From the NCBI GenBank assembly GCA_002347185.1, contig DDXK01000074.1:5880-12796 (forward strand): a DNA stretch of 6,917 nt, in the 5' to 3' direction. Under the pieces are notes generated by a model that was not told where the DNA came from, searched no databases, and was given only the letters and a program-made list of their open reading frames with translations. The position numbers and the translations under genes were made by a program. The stretch comes from Desulfobulbaceae bacterium UBA2262 (GTDB lineage Bacteria > Desulfobacterota > Desulfobulbia > Desulfobulbales > Desulfurivibrionaceae). Shown piece by piece: positions 1 through 6,917 of this stretch (position 1 is the first letter of the stretch; each line of letters begins with the position of its first letter).

Positions 1-1935
1 GCCCACGTCGCCGCAGACCAGGCGATCCATGGGGCGGGGCGTGGTGAGATCGTCAAGCACCTCGTTGATCGCCTTGAGCTGGCCCGGGGTTTCGTCGTAG
101 GGGAAGGATTCCTCCAATTCGTGGTACATCTCGTCCGGTGGCTGAAAGGCATGGCCCTCGGCCAGGGAGCGGCGGGCGTAGAGGTTGAGCAGATCCTGGG
201 CGACCTTCCACACCTCTTCCTTGACCTTTTCCCGCCTGGTCTGCCAGGCCTTGCCGCCCAGCTTGTCCAGCTTGGGTTCGGTTTCGGTGAGCCCCTTGTA
301 CTTGCTGATGACCTTGAGCTGGTCCACCGGCACGTAAAGCCTGTCCCCGTCCCGGTAAGTGAGCAGGATGAAATCGTTGGCCAGGCCGTTGATCACCAGA
401 TTGCTGATACCTTCATAGATGCCGAGGCCGTGGGTTGCATGGACCACGATATCGCCGGGGTTGAGTTCCTCGAAATTGAGCGCGGGGCGGCTGCGGAGAT
501 TTTTTGTCTTTTTGCCTCCCAGGCGCATTTCGCCGAAAAGTTCGCTCTCCGAGAGCCAGTGCAGCCTTTCCTCGGGCAGATCGAAGCCGGCGCTCAGCGG
601 TGAATCATGGAGCAGCAGGGTTCCCGGCGGCCAGGGTTCGGCGGAGGCGGGTGTCGCAGCCTGGGCGAGAGGCAGGTCATACTGACTGAGCAGCTCGGCC
701 AGGTGCCGGGCATGGCGGGCGCCTCGGCAGGCGAAGGCAACCCGCTCGCCGGCCCCGAGCCACTCCCCGATCTGGCGCGCCAGTTCCGGCAGCACCCCCT
801 GTTTTTTTCTGGTGAGGGCAAGCCGCTGCTTGAGCAGGGAGTGGGGGGGGGTGGAGAGCTCGAGCCGTTCGCCCTCTTCGCATTCGGAATGGCTGAAATC
901 ATAGAAACGGCATTGCTGCAGGGAGGCGAGCTTTTCCCGGAGCTCGGCGGCGGGTAGGAAAACCTGGGCCGGAGGGAGGGCCGGGGTGCCGGTCGCCATG
1001 GCCTCCTGATGATTGGCGGTGATGCGTTCCCAGCAGAGATCGAGGCTTTTTTTGATTTCGTCCGGTGAAGAAAGACAGACCAGGGTGTTTGCCGGCAGGG
1101 CGTCCAGCAGGCAGGGGGGGGCGTCGTAAAAGAGGGGAAGCAGGAATTCGATGCCAGGGAAGCGTTGTCGGCTGAGTAAACGTTCCCGGATTGCCGCGCT
1201 GCGTTCCTTGTCCCAGGCATGTGTCTCGGCCAGGGCGGTGAAGCGCTCGGCGAGCGTGGCCAACTCCTCCTGCTGCGCGGGAAAGAGAATATCGCTCACC
1301 GGCAGGAGTACGACCTCCTCCACCTCTTCGATGGAACGCTGGCTGATGGGGTCGAATTTCCGGAGCGATTCCACGGTGTCGCCGAAGAAGTCGAGACGCA
1401 CCGGGGCATCGAAGCCAGGGGGGAAGATGTCCATGATCCCCCCGCGTACGCTGAATTCTCCCACCGACTGTACGAGGGCGGCTGCTTCGTAGCCGGCGGC
1501 GGTGAGCTTGGCGGTCAGTTCGTCCTGGGCCGTTTCCTCGCCGCGGATGAGCAGTTCGGCCAGGCTGGAAAGGGTGGCTGCCGGCAGGGTTCGGCGCAGG
1601 AGTGCTTCCAGGGCGATGACGAGTATGGTCGGCTGCGGGCTGCTCTGCACCTGGTAGAGGGTGGCAAGCCGTTCCGCCACCGTTTTCCCATCCGGGGAAA
1701 GGGGGGTGTAGGGGGGGATTTCATAGCCGGGAAAGTGGTGGACCGGCGAGGAGGAGAAGAGGGCGAGATCCTGGACAAGGTGCTGCGCCTGCGCTTCTCC
1801 AGGGACCACGCAGAGGAGCGGCCGCTTCAGGTCGCTGGCGGCCCGGGCGATGCAGAGGGCGGCGGAGCCGCCCCGCAGGCCGGTGATATTGAGGTTGCCT
1901 CCACCCGCAAGGAGGGCCGTGGCTGCATTGAACAT
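1..1935 (-). CDS. mfd: Transcription-repair coupling factor Mfd, N-terminal 645 residues (cut by left edge)
   Basis: Mfd binds RNA polymerase stalled at DNA lesions, removes it with its ATP-driven translocase and recruits UvrA for nucleotide excision repair in the cytoplasm. I translated the frame codon by codon: it is open from ATG 1935 to base 1. Residues 1 to about 200 are the UvrB-like module, with a degenerate nucleotide-binding loop (GLRGGSAAL, 20-28), FPGYEIPPYTPLSPD (69-83) and GEFSVRGGIMDIFPP (159-173). The RNA-polymerase-interacting CarD-like domain covers about 490-550 (GDIVVHATHGLGIYEG, then DRLYVPVDQLKVISKY). A linker helix follows (560-590), then the start of the first translocase domain, with ESFPYDETPGQ (609-619) and PMDRLVCGDVG (635-645). 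The family total is about 1,150 residues, so roughly 500 C-terminal residues lie outside the window. ATG 1935 is the only ATG, GTG or TTG in frame after the bamA stop; no clear ribosome binding site precedes it. Odd: ETPGQ where the family usually has ETPDQ. Confidence 0.97.
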   Translation of the reverse strand, partial: MFNAATALLAGGGNLNITGLRGGSAALCIARAASDLKRPLLCVVPGEAQAQHLVQDLALFSSSPVHHFPGYEIPPYTPLSPDGKTVAERLATLYQVQSSPQPTILVIALEALLRRTLPAATLSSLAELLIRGEETAQDELTAKLTAAGYEAAALVQSVGEFSVRGGIMDIFPPGFDAPVRLDFFGDTVESLRKFDPISQRSIEEVEEVVLLPVSDILFPAQQEELATLAERFTALAETHAWDKERSAAIRERLLSRQRFPGIEFLLPLFYDAPPCLLDALPANTLVCLSSPDEIKKSLDLCWERITANHQEAMATGTPALPPAQVFLPAAELREKLASLQQCRFYDFSHSECEEGERLELSTPPHSLLKQRLALTRKKQGVLPELARQIGEWLGAGERVAFACRGARHARHLAELLSQYDLPLAQAATPASAEPWPPGTLLLHDSPLSAGFDLPEERLHWLSESELFGEMRLGGKKTKNLRSRPALNFEELNPGDIVVHATHGLGIYEGISNLVINGLANDFILLTYRDGDRLYVPVDQLKVISKYKGLTETEPKLDKLGGKAWQTRREKVKEEVWKVAQDLLNLYARRSLAEGHAFQPPDEMYHELEESFPYDETPGQLKAINEVLDDLTTPRPMDRLVCGDVG

Positions 1936-2001
1936 TGTCTTGGTCTGGCCGGTCTGAGCGCGGAAAGGAAAACGGCCTGTCCCTGGCTTGGCGAAAGATC
2001 C

Positions 2002-4725
2002 TTAAAAGCCGCCGCCCAGGCTGAAGTCCCACACGCCGGTATCCTCGCCCGGCTCCGGGTCGAGGTTGTAGCCCCATTCGAGACGCAGGGGTCCCATGGG
2101 AGAAAGCCAGCGGAAGCCGAGGCCCACGCTGTAGCGCAGGTCGGCAACATCCCAGTTCTCGCTGTTTTCGTAAACGTTGCCGGCGTCGAAGAATACCAGG
2201 CCCTTGAGCCCCGCTTCCTTGACCAGTGGGAAGATCCATTCCAGATTGCCGTACCACATCTTGGTGCCGCCCACCCTGGAATAGGTGAGGCCGTCGCGAT
2301 TCAACTCCAGGGGGCTGATCTTGCCGTTGTCGAAGCCGCGTACGGTGTTCAGGCCGCCCAGATAGAATTTTTCATAGACCGGCAGCTTTCCCTCTTCGTT
2401 TTCGCTGATATACCCTGCCGAACCCTTGACACGGAAGACGGTGTCCCACTTGAGGGGGAAGTGCCAGGTGGTGGAGGCTTCATACTTGGTGAAGGAGCTG
2501 TCTCCGCCCAAGCCGAGGCCGGCGTGCTTGATGTTGTAGGTGGTCAGCGCCCCCTTGGAGGGGTCGGTGTAGCGGTCCCTGGTGTCCTTGCTCAGGCCGA
2601 GGCGGACAAAGCTTGTTGTTTCAAGAAGCAGGGATTCTTCAATGCTTGGCGAGGTATTCAACAAGGCAACATCCGTCATCTTGGTGTCGTCGTAGCCATA
2701 GCCCCAGCCGAGCGTCCATTTTTCCAGAATCGGGTAGGCAAAGCGCAGGACGCCGCCGGTGGAGTCCTTGGTGTAGTCGTCGTATTCCCGCTCCCAGTTG
2801 TAGAGGTCGTAGCCGAAGAGGAGCTTGGTGTCGTTGAGCCGCGGCTCGGTGAAGCTGAAGTTGTAGCGGTTCGAGCTCGAACTCAGGTTGGCCTGCAGGG
2901 AGACCCGCTGCCCCTTGCCGAGAAAGTTGTTTTCGCTCACCTCGCCCATGAACATCAGGTTCTCCACCGAACTGTAGCCGGCGCCGACGCTGAAGGTGCC
3001 GGTGGCCTTTTCCTTGACGTTCACCACCACGTCCATGAGATCTTCCTGCACCGTTGGCTCGGGGGAGACATTCACCTCCTCGAAGAAGTCCATCCGCTGC
3101 AGGCGCTCGCTGCTTTTGCGGACCGCGCTCGCGTCGAGGATGCCGCCCTCCTTCACCTGGATCTCCCGGCGGATGACCTTGTCGCGGGTTCGGCTGTTGC
3201 CTTTGATGGTGACGCGGTTCACATGGATGAGATTTCCCTTGGCGACCTTGAGCCTGACATCCATGCGGCGGTCTTCCGCGTTTTTATCGAGTCCCGGCTC
3301 TATCTCCGCAAAGGCGTAGCCTTTTTCCGCGTAATAGTCGGTGAGGCGCATGATGTCGTCGCGCAGGATCTTGCGGCTGAAGAATTTTTCCCTGCCCAGC
3401 TCGACGAATTTGAACATCTCGTTCTTGTCGCCGAGGATATCGCCCTCGATATCGATGGTGCCGACCCGATAACGGTCTCCTTCCTCGATGTCGAAGGTGA
3501 TGATGAGGGCATCATCCTCGTAGCTGACCACCGGCTCGCCGATCTTGGCCTCGATATAGCCGTTGTTGTGGTAGTGGGCGCCGATGCGGGCACGGTCCTG
3601 CTCAAGCAGCTCGCGCTTGAGCTTGCCTGAATCGGTGAACCAGGAGAAGAGCCCCTTTTCCGAGGTCGTCATCTCCTTGCGCAGCTCCTTGGCCGTGAAG
3701 GCGTTGTTGCCGGAAAAACGGATGTCCTTGATGTAAACCTTGACGCCCTCGTCGATGGCGAAGGCGACATTTACCTTGTCCGCGGTGGTGTAGCTCAGCC
3801 TGGCGTTGACCTCAGTGCGGTAGAAGCCTTTGTCCTTGTAGAGCTTGCGGACATTTTCCACCGAGTTCTGCACTTCCTTGGTGTTGATGATCGTATTGGG
3901 GGAGATGCTCAGGACTTCCCTGATTTCCTTCTCCTCAAGACCGTCCGCCCCTTCGATGAGGACCTGGCCGATCACCGCCTTTTCGGTGAGCTGGAAGATG
4001 ATCTCCTTGCCCTTTTCACTGTCGGTGACGAGAATCTGCACGTCGTCGAAGTAGCCCATCTGGAAGATGTTCTGGAGATCGGCGCGCAGGCTGGCCGGGT
4101 CGTACTGGTCGCCGGCCTGGCTCTTGATCTGACGTATGATGGCGCCGGAGTCGGTGCGGCTGTTGCCGGCGATCTTTATGGAGTCGATGAGATAGTATCT
4201 GCCCGTGAAGGAAAGGATGTCGTTCACCAGCAGCTTGAGGCTGCCGGCCAGCTCCGCCTCGCTCCTGCTCACCTGGTAGAAGTACTTGGGCGGCGCCTCG
4301 CCCAGGAGGTCATAAACGAGAAAGTCCAGGCTCAGTTGCGTGCCGAGCCTGGTGATGCTGCCGGTGGCCACATAGGAGACGGCCGGCGAGGTTGCCAGGG
4401 GCGGCAGGCTGTTTTTGCGGGGAGGCCATTCTCCGTATCCCACCGACTTTTCTACCTCTTCCCTGGGCAGCAGGGTCAGCCCTTTGGCCGTGAGGAGTTC
4501 GAGGAGAGCCTGATCGCTGGCGGCCTGGAGGGTCTCGCTTCCACTTGGGGCGTTGATCTTTGGCGGCAGGACAATGGTGTTGGGTTCTTCGCCGGCGGCT
4601 GTCGCCATGCCGGGCAGGAGAGAGAGGGCCAGCAGGGCGAGAAGCACCAGCCGGGCCGGGGCTTTTTCCCAGGAAAGAGTTCGAAGCGATGGGCGGGCGG
4701 CGGAAAAAATCATATATGGTTTCAT
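2002..4725 (-). CDS. bamA: Outer membrane beta-barrel assembly protein BamA (Omp85), with an extra N-terminal domain
   Basis: BamA is the central subunit of the BAM complex that folds and inserts beta-barrel proteins into the outer membrane. The 907-residue product has a Sec signal peptide with a long polar start, a hydrophobic core at about 26-38 and a probable cleavage near 43-45 (ATAAG). An extra alpha/beta domain covers about 48-172. Five POTRA repeats follow at about 178-249, 250-327, 328-415, 416-497 and 500-573, with typical elements such as IAGNSR, GYFDDV, GNNAF and IKGNSRTRD. The 16-strand barrel runs from about 575 to the end, carries the loop-6 VRGF motif (795-798) and closes with a Phe-terminated beta-signal (WDFSLGGGF). 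E. coli BamA is about 810 residues; the difference is mostly the extra domain. The start is uncertain: ATG 4725 and ATG 4713 (residue 5) both lack a Shine-Dalgarno sequence. It lies 123 bp after lolD and 66 bp before mfd. Confidence 0.97.
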   Translation of the reverse strand: MKPYMIFSAARPSLRTLSWEKAPARLVLLALLALSLLPGMATAAGEEPNTIVLPPKINAPSGSETLQAASDQALLELLTAKGLTLLPREEVEKSVGYGEWPPRKNSLPPLATSPAVSYVATGSITRLGTQLSLDFLVYDLLGEAPPKYFYQVSRSEAELAGSLKLLVNDILSFTGRYYLIDSIKIAGNSRTDSGAIIRQIKSQAGDQYDPASLRADLQNIFQMGYFDDVQILVTDSEKGKEIIFQLTEKAVIGQVLIEGADGLEEKEIREVLSISPNTIINTKEVQNSVENVRKLYKDKGFYRTEVNARLSYTTADKVNVAFAIDEGVKVYIKDIRFSGNNAFTAKELRKEMTTSEKGLFSWFTDSGKLKRELLEQDRARIGAHYHNNGYIEAKIGEPVVSYEDDALIITFDIEEGDRYRVGTIDIEGDILGDKNEMFKFVELGREKFFSRKILRDDIMRLTDYYAEKGYAFAEIEPGLDKNAEDRRMDVRLKVAKGNLIHVNRVTIKGNSRTRDKVIRREIQVKEGGILDASAVRKSSERLQRMDFFEEVNVSPEPTVQEDLMDVVVNVKEKATGTFSVGAGYSSVENLMFMGEVSENNFLGKGQRVSLQANLSSSSNRYNFSFTEPRLNDTKLLFGYDLYNWEREYDDYTKDSTGGVLRFAYPILEKWTLGWGYGYDDTKMTDVALLNTSPSIEESLLLETTSFVRLGLSKDTRDRYTDPSKGALTTYNIKHAGLGLGGDSSFTKYEASTTWHFPLKWDTVFRVKGSAGYISENEEGKLPVYEKFYLGGLNTVRGFDNGKISPLELNRDGLTYSRVGGTKMWYGNLEWIFPLVKEAGLKGLVFFDAGNVYENSENWDVADLRYSVGLGFRWLSPMGPLRLEWGYNLDPEPGEDTGVWDFSLGGGF

Positions 4726-4794
4726 GCTGTCGGATTTGGCTGTCGAAAAGTTGAGGGGATGAAGGGGTGCGTGCGTGACCGGCCGAGAAAGACG

Positions 4795-4813
4795 TTTTTG
4801 CCAGGGGCAAAAA
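4795..4813. repeat. Perfect 8-bp inverted repeat (hairpin or dyad) between lolD and bamA
   Basis: The arms TTTTTGCC (4795-4802) and GGCAAAAA (4806-4813) are perfectly complementary around a 3-base centre (AGG). It sits about 35 bases after the lolD stop and about 70 bases before the bamA start, in the longest gap of the window (4726-4848). A run of A, not T, follows the stem on either strand, so it does not look like a classic intrinsic terminator. It could be an operator, a weak attenuating or mRNA-stabilising hairpin, or chance. No other recognisable element was seen in this gap. Confidence 0.4.
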
Positions 4814-4848
4814 TAATCTCTCTCACTTAGCAGGCATTGCCCATGGTG

Positions 4849-5553
<705 letters not shown>

Positions 5554-5556
5554 GGT

Positions 5557-5561
5557 CTCTC
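5557..5561 (-). promoter_or_regulatory. Probable ribosome binding site of lolD, overlapping the lolC stop
   Basis: The minus strand reads TGAGAGACC just before the lolD ATG. The GAGAG run shares bases with the TGA stop of lolC (5560-5562) and ends 3 bases before the start codon. It is a short and rather close Shine-Dalgarno match. The placement suggests that ribosomes ending lolC restart on lolD, giving coordinated amounts of permease and ATPase. Confidence 0.45.
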
Positions 5562-6798
5562 ACTCGTAGCGGAGGGCAACAGCTGGGTCAACCCTGGCCG
5601 CCTGCCAGGAGGGATAGAGGGTCGCGGCAAAGGTGATGAAGACGGCGGCCACCGCGATGCTGATCACATCGGAGGGGAGGACCAGGACCGGCAGGGTGGA
5701 GATGGGATAGACCTCCGGTAGCTCAATGAACTTGTAGCGGCTCAGGATTTCGCAGAGGCCCAGGCCGCCCAGCACCCCCAGCCCGGTGCCGACCAGGCCG
5801 ATCACCAGTCCTTCGTAGATGAAGATCCGCATGATGCTTGCCGAGGTGGCGCCCATGGATTTCAGAATGGCGATATCCTTGTTTTTTTCCATCACCACCA
5901 TGATCAGGGTGCTGACGATGTTGAAGGCCGCCACCAGGACCACCAGGGCCATGATCACGGAAAGGGCGGTTTTTTCGAGGCGCAGGGCCGAGAAGATGTT
6001 GCGGTTCATCTGCATCCAGTCCTTGGCAAGAAAGCCGGGGCCCAGGCTCTCCTCGATGCGCCTGGCAATGCGATCCGCCTGGTCGAGATTGGTGGTTTTT
6101 ATCTCGATGCCATGCACGGTGTCGGGGAGGTCGAGGAATTTTTGCGCCGTCGCCAGGGAAACATAGGCCAGGGTGGAGTCGTATTCGTACATGCCGGTGT
6201 CGAAGATGCCCACCACCTGACAGGTGGTTATTCTGGGCAGCACCCCCATGGGGGTCAGCGGCCCGGCCGCGGAGATGAGCCGGACCTTGTCGTGCAGGGA
6301 GACGCGCAGCTGCTGGGCCAGATCCTTGCCGAGGACGATGCCGGGCAGCCTCTTTTCCCATCGGCCCGCTTCTTCGGGGGCAAGGCCTGCCAGCGAGCCT
6401 TCCTTGATCTGGGCCGGCAGGCTGAGGACGCTGCCGGCGCTTTCCGGATCCAGGCCGCGCAGCACCGCGCCGGTGCCGGCCCCGCCGCCAGTGAGCATGG
6501 CCTGGGTGTAGATATAGGGAGTCGTTCCGCCGACCCCGGGAATTTGCCGGAGCTTTTCGGAGAGCGCCCGGTAATCCGGGATGTTGTCACCGAATTGCTG
6601 CACAACCACATGGGAATTGATGCCCAGGATCTTGTCGCGGAACTCCGAGGTGAAGCCGGTCATCACCGCGAGGACCACGATGAGGGCCATGACCCCGACC
6701 ATGACCCCGGCCACGGAGATGAAGGAGATCAAGGAGATGAACCCCTGTTTGCGCTTGGCCTTCAGGTAGCGCAGGCAGATAAACCATTCAAATTGCAC
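5560..6798 (-). CDS. lolC: Lipoprotein-releasing ABC transporter, permease subunit (LolC/LolE family)
   Basis: This is the inner-membrane subunit that takes mature lipoproteins from the membrane and hands them to LolA. The 412 residues show the family's layout: a short cytoplasmic start, one membrane helix (about 23-48), a periplasmic domain of some 220 residues, then three helices (about 278-303, 323-347 and 375-396). The signature block around helix 2 is clear: MNRNIFSALRLEKTALSVIM (264-283), VAAFNIVSTLIMVVMEK (289-305) and DIAILKSMGA (308-317). The periplasmic LTPMGVLPR (181-189) resembles the Hook of E. coli LolC, the loop that recruits LolA. Only one permease gene is present, so it probably forms a homodimer rather than a LolC-LolE pair; the symbol is a family label. 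The start is GTG 6798, supported by GAGGGA at 6803-6808. It lies 68 bp after lysS and 6 bp before lolD. Confidence 0.94.
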   Translation of the reverse strand: MQFEWFICLRYLKAKRKQGFISLISFISVAGVMVGVMALIVVLAVMTGFTSEFRDKILGINSHVVVQQFGDNIPDYRALSEKLRQIPGVGGTTPYIYTQAMLTGGGAGTGAVLRGLDPESAGSVLSLPAQIKEGSLAGLAPEEAGRWEKRLPGIVLGKDLAQQLRVSLHDKVRLISAAGPLTPMGVLPRITTCQVVGIFDTGMYEYDSTLAYVSLATAQKFLDLPDTVHGIEIKTTNLDQADRIARRIEESLGPGFLAKDWMQMNRNIFSALRLEKTALSVIMALVVLVAAFNIVSTLIMVVMEKNKDIAILKSMGATSASIMRIFIYEGLVIGLVGTGLGVLGGLGLCEILSRYKFIELPEVYPISTLPVLVLPSDVISIAVAAVFITFAATLYPSWQAARVDPAVALRYE

Positions 6799-6802
6799 AG
6801 CT

Positions 6803-6808
6803 TCCCTC
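6803..6808 (-). promoter_or_regulatory. Shine-Dalgarno site that fixes the GTG start of lolC
   Basis: GAGGGA on the minus strand lies 4 bases before GTG 6798 (6 bases if only GAGG is counted). It is the best ribosome binding site in the window. It decides the start because the nearby upstream ATG at 6820 is in another frame and reaches a stop after 10 codons. Confidence 0.7.
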
Positions 6809-6866
6809 GCTCTTCTCCATGGAATAACGGATATTGCCCCTCTCTCGCGGCCGCCCGAAGCCGGCC

Positions 6867-6917
6867 TTATTTCTTTTCCGGCCGCAGGTGCGGGAAGAGG
6901 ATGACGTCGCGGATCGA
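6867..6917 (-). CDS. lysS: Lysyl-tRNA synthetase (class II), last 16 residues only (cut by right edge)
   Basis: The frame enters from the right edge, reads SIRDVILFPHLRPEKK and stops at TAA (6867-6869). This matches the conserved C-terminal end of bacterial class II lysyl-tRNA synthetase, just after motif 3, where the family typically reads SIRDVILFPLMRP. The enzyme charges tRNA-Lys with lysine in the cytoplasm. The catalytic domain and the anticodon-binding domain lie outside the window, so the call rests on this short tail and on the known neighbourhood lysS-lolC-lolD in Desulfobacterota. The 68-bp gap to lolC contains GC-rich inverted repeats but no T-run typical of a terminator, so read-through into lolC is likely. 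Confidence 0.85.
   Translation of the reverse strand, partial: SIRDVILFPHLRPEKK

Noticed and set aside
121..957. Several plus-strand open frames of 61-160 codons at the left end.
   Set aside because: All lie antisense to the confidently identified Mfd reading frame and show only low-complexity, GC-driven composition.
1219..3630. An 803-codon open frame on the plus strand, running antisense across most of the shown mfd and bamA sequence.
   Set aside because: Its triplets are exact reverse complements of the mfd and bamA codons, because both genes share this register. A stop in it needs a TTA, CTA or TCA codon on the other strand, and these are rare here. It ends at 3628-3630 exactly where bamA uses TCA for Ser366, and an mfd TTA codon gives a stop at 1177-1179. 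It also crosses the bamA-mfd gap, has no recognisable domain, and both opposing genes are clearly real.
4726..4757. A sigma-E-like promoter (CAACTT then TCCGA) just upstream of bamA, attractive because bamA is under sigma-E control in E. coli.
   Set aside because: The spacer is about 13 bases, shorter than the usual 15-17, the -35 element lacks the GGAA start, and the -10 element would fall only a few bases before the ATG.
4784..4804. TGGCA on the minus strand within the dyad as the -24 half of a sigma-54 promoter.
   Set aside because: The matching -12 TTGC element is missing at the required distance.
4310..4810. A 166-codon minus-strand frame overlapping the start of bamA.
   Set aside because: It lies out of frame with bamA and overlaps its signal peptide and N-terminal domain coding region. 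Its composition is a frame-shifted shadow with no domain of its own.
6788..6820. A 10-codon minus-strand frame (ATG at 6820) overlapping the lolC start, as a possible leader peptide.
   Set aside because: It has no ribosome binding site of its own, and its sequence contains the lolC Shine-Dalgarno site. Chance is the simpler explanation.
6847..6885. GC-rich inverted repeat after lysS (GCGGCCG at 6847-6853 with CGGCCGC at 6879-6885) as a lysS terminator.
   Set aside because: One arm lies inside the lysS coding sequence, the loop is about 25 bases, and no T-run follows on the minus strand. Short GGCC-type palindromes are common in GC-rich DNA.

Overview
The window is a chromosomal, GC-rich, gene-dense stretch of a Gram-negative (diderm) bacterium. 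Every real gene lies on the minus strand, so the genes are read from the right end of the window to the left. In order of transcription they are: the last codons of lysS (lysyl-tRNA synthetase), lolC (lipoprotein-release permease), lolD (its ATPase), bamA (outer-membrane beta-barrel assembly protein) and the first 645 codons of mfd (transcription-repair coupling factor), which runs off the left end just before its Walker A lysine. The gaps are 68, 6, 123 and 66 bp, with no clear terminator or strong promoter between genes, so co-transcription is plausible.

The order lysS-lolC-lolD-bamA is, from general knowledge, typical of the Desulfobacterota (the former Deltaproteobacteria). In Geobacter-type genomes the cluster goes on to skp-lpxD-fabZ-lpxA. 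Here bamA is followed by mfd instead. The single LolC/E-type permease also fits that lineage, as does a BamA of 907 residues with an extra domain before its POTRA repeats. A sulfate- or sulfur-metabolising desulfobacterial relative (perhaps Desulfobulbales) is my best guess, but it is an inference from gene order and protein character only.

The functional theme is building the outer membrane. LolCD extracts mature lipoproteins from the inner membrane, and these normally include the BamD-type partners that BamA needs. BamA then inserts beta-barrel proteins into the outer membrane. LysS and Mfd are housekeeping neighbours for translation and DNA repair.

I found no mobile element, CRISPR array, tRNA, rRNA or riboswitch, and no convincing undescribed system. 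The points most worth a second look are the TolB-N-like domain fused to the front of BamA, a perfect 8-bp dyad in the lolD-bamA gap, and the apparent lack of Shine-Dalgarno sequences in front of bamA and mfd. A very long open frame on the plus strand (803 codons, 1219-3630) is a codon-usage shadow of mfd and bamA.
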